Positions 62,013-64,000 of a stretch of DNA of 64,000 nt are shown piece after piece. The position numbers and the translations under genes were made by a program. The notes under the pieces are model-generated. The model saw only the letters and a program-made list of their open reading frames with translations. It made no database searches and was not told where the DNA came from. The stretch is from contig NW_024103862.1 in NCBI RefSeq assembly GCF_003945595.2, positions 1,164,501 to 1,228,500 on the forward strand, read 5' to 3'. The stretch's first letter is position 1. Each line of letters begins with the position of its first letter. This DNA is from Pipra filicauda (taxonomy: Eukaryota; Chordata; Aves; Passeriformes; Pipridae).

Positions 62013-64000
62013 TACGGTTATGAAGGCAGGCATGCAATGTCAGTCACGCATAACAAACTTCTAAACTAAAAGCATCCAGTACTCTATCAAAAAGACTCAT
62101 TTTTGTAATATGGATGTTTTTCCAAGAAAACTCTCAACCATAATTGGTACCAAGATGTGGGCTTGGCAGGTGTATAGAAAACTTCAATTTTTGTCTCTTA
62201 ATACATGGTACTAGAGATGGGAAACATTTTTGCCTTCATGCAGGACCCAGATGGCAAACTGTGAAAGCTTAATTTCAAGAGCATTCAGGCTGACAGCTCT
62301 ACAAGCAGCAAGCTGAATTTAACTTATGTGATTATGACACATACACAGGACTCTTCAACCAAGTGGTCCAACACTCTACCTATTAGAGGCATGCCTGAGA
62401 TCTGTGCATGCTGCAGGAAAGCCTTTACTGTGCAGATCAGGTCTGGATTACTACACTAGAAACCACACGTGCACGTGCATACAACTTATTTCCATGATCT
62501 AGCTTGTCAAACAGGATATTAATTCTATTTCTGCTTTTGCAAGGGGTAACAAAGAGTCTCCATGACCTCACAGTCAGGATCACTTTTACTCTCTACTTTA
62601 CCTAAAGGGCTTCACTCGTGTGTTATGCCTTACTCAGCTCCATTCTGGAACACCACCTACTGACAGCCCAGTACTGCTTTCTGTGTTTCTTAAAATCCTG
62701 TCCCTCTGTGAGCCCAAGACCTCTGATCCTGAGATGTTTGGCTCTGCAAGCCAGAGCAGCAGCATTTGCCAAAACTCTAAAAGGAGAAGGAATTGAGAAA
62801 AAGTGTCTTCAGGCCACCGGTGGTATATTGATAAAAATTAATAAGCTCAACTATTCAGCATTTCAAGCCAGGCAGTAGGAAATGAATTTTCTCCCAGCCG
62901 AATGGGAAGCAAGCAGTCAGACAGCTTATCAGTAAGCAGTTAATGAGACTCCAGTATTCTGAGAACCTATTTCATCCCAATACAAAATTAGCAAAAGGAC
63001 TAGTAATTCTATGGTAATATCCTATCCTCCATTTCAGCCACCTCCTTGTCTCACAGGTGCAAAGGTTGGTTCAAATTTCTTTTGATTCCACATTATTTGG
63101 AGGTCTTTGTGCATTTTAGGGGTTCCAGATATGCGATCAGATTGTGATGCACAAAACAGAAATGCATTAAAGCACTGTATTTCTTATCTTGCTGACTTTT
63201 CTTTATATACCATTACTGCACAATTCCATAAGGTTGAAATCCCTGTCCTGATTTTTGGCAATGTTTGATGTTCTTTCTCATGTAGTTACTTTGATGTTCC
63301 ATAAGTAGCACCCTTGAACCTCACAGGCTATCCTAAGAGGAAACCATAACAAAACAGTTGATCCTGATGGTGAAATTGTGTCTAGAGGGAACTGATAGCA
63401 ACTAATGACCCCTCTTCTCCAAGTTACAGCTGCCAGCATACTAAGTTAACCAAACCTTTCCAAACTTGATAATGCTGGGATTTGACAGATATTTCCCATC
63501 ATCCTGTCATCTTTAACACTATTAGAGGGATCCTGATCCATTGACTTGGCCTCCTTCAGCAACCCAATGGTATTTACTTGTCCACCTCTCTCCCTGCCTT
63601 CCCATAACGCCTTCATTTGGTCTGACCTCTCCACATTTCAGCCCATCTGTTTTACCTCAACTCACAAAACTTCCTTAAAAACCCTATTTCTGGAACTTCT
63701 GTGCTAGGAAGACATCAGTGATAAAAAAGGAGAGAGAGGCTGTTACATGCCTGACTGACCTGAGGAGCTGTGTGATCATCCTCCTTTTCCTCTGCTCATA
63801 ACATGAAGGGAACGGTCTATGCAAAGATCACCACTTTTAGTGTCACTGCTAGACACTAAATAACTATTTAGTATAATAACTGAAGGATATTTGCTGTAGA
63901 CGTGTCTAGTGTTGCAGTCTCTTGAAGAGACTAGTCTCTAGAAGTATTTAGTGTCCCTAATCATCTCTAGGGTCAATTGGAAAGAAGATTAAGGCTGGTC
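62013..64000. other. Unique DNA, no gene seen
   Basis: Short frames only (86 codons at 62618-62878). At 63830-63960 related pieces ACTGCTAGACACTAAATA, AGACGTGTCTAGTG and AGTATTTAGTGTCC recur in both orientations, a weak clustered inverted-repeat texture. No family was recognised. Confidence 0.5.

Noticed and set aside
1..64000. CRISPR array, operons, bacterial-type promoters or an endogenous virus
   Set aside because: No regularly spaced repeats, no operon-like frames, and no gag, pol or env-like protein, primer-binding site or paired LTRs were recognised. All long similarities are to LINEs and SINEs of vertebrate type.

Overview
The window looks like AT-rich bird genomic DNA, intergenic or from a large intron. 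I found no convincing host protein-coding gene. The avian call rests on seven CR1 LINE pieces, five of them with a readable 3' end, plus a tRNA-Ile-headed SINE with a CR1-type tail. As far as I recall, SINEs of that design (TguSINE1 type) are known from passerines, so a passerine is the best guess. The species cannot be fixed from the sequence alone.

Layout: 0-7 kb is mostly unique, with a GATA/TA microsatellite near 3.4 kb and a possible minus-strand terminal exon near 6.6-6.9 kb. The SINE lies at 7.2-7.3 kb on the minus strand. A CR1 with recognisable reverse transcriptase remains sits at 12.0-13.1 kb (minus). A worn MIR-like tRNA-SINE head is at 20.5 kb. The densest block is 22.3-24.2 kb: a plus-strand CR1 is followed by a minus-strand CR1, which is split by a non-CR1 LINE. 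That LINE keeps an open C-terminal reading frame, a 5' inversion, a short (ATG)n tail and an 11-bp target site duplication. Further CR1 copies lie at 31.1-31.5 kb (+), 44.2-44.5 kb (-), 52.2-53.0 kb (+) and 61.4-61.9 kb (-).

Between these are old, badly worn repeats: palindromic relics at 32.8, 43.9 and 50.5 kb, L2/MIR-like tails at 1.6 and 50.6 kb, and an amniote CR1/L3-like 3' end at 58.1 kb. Short tandem repeats and perfect hairpins are scattered through the rest. Several CpG-retaining or motif-dense unique patches (2.2-2.7, 6.6-6.9, 9.1-9.3, 30.3-30.6, 38.4 and 54.0 kb) are candidates for conserved noncoding DNA or small exons, but only alignment could show that.

What happens here is retroposition. 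The SINE tail matches the 3' end of the 22.3-kb CR1 at about 47 of 53 positions, so the two probably used the same reverse transcriptase machinery. The nested LINE at 23.6 kb records a younger insertion into older CR1 debris and is the most unusual object in the window.
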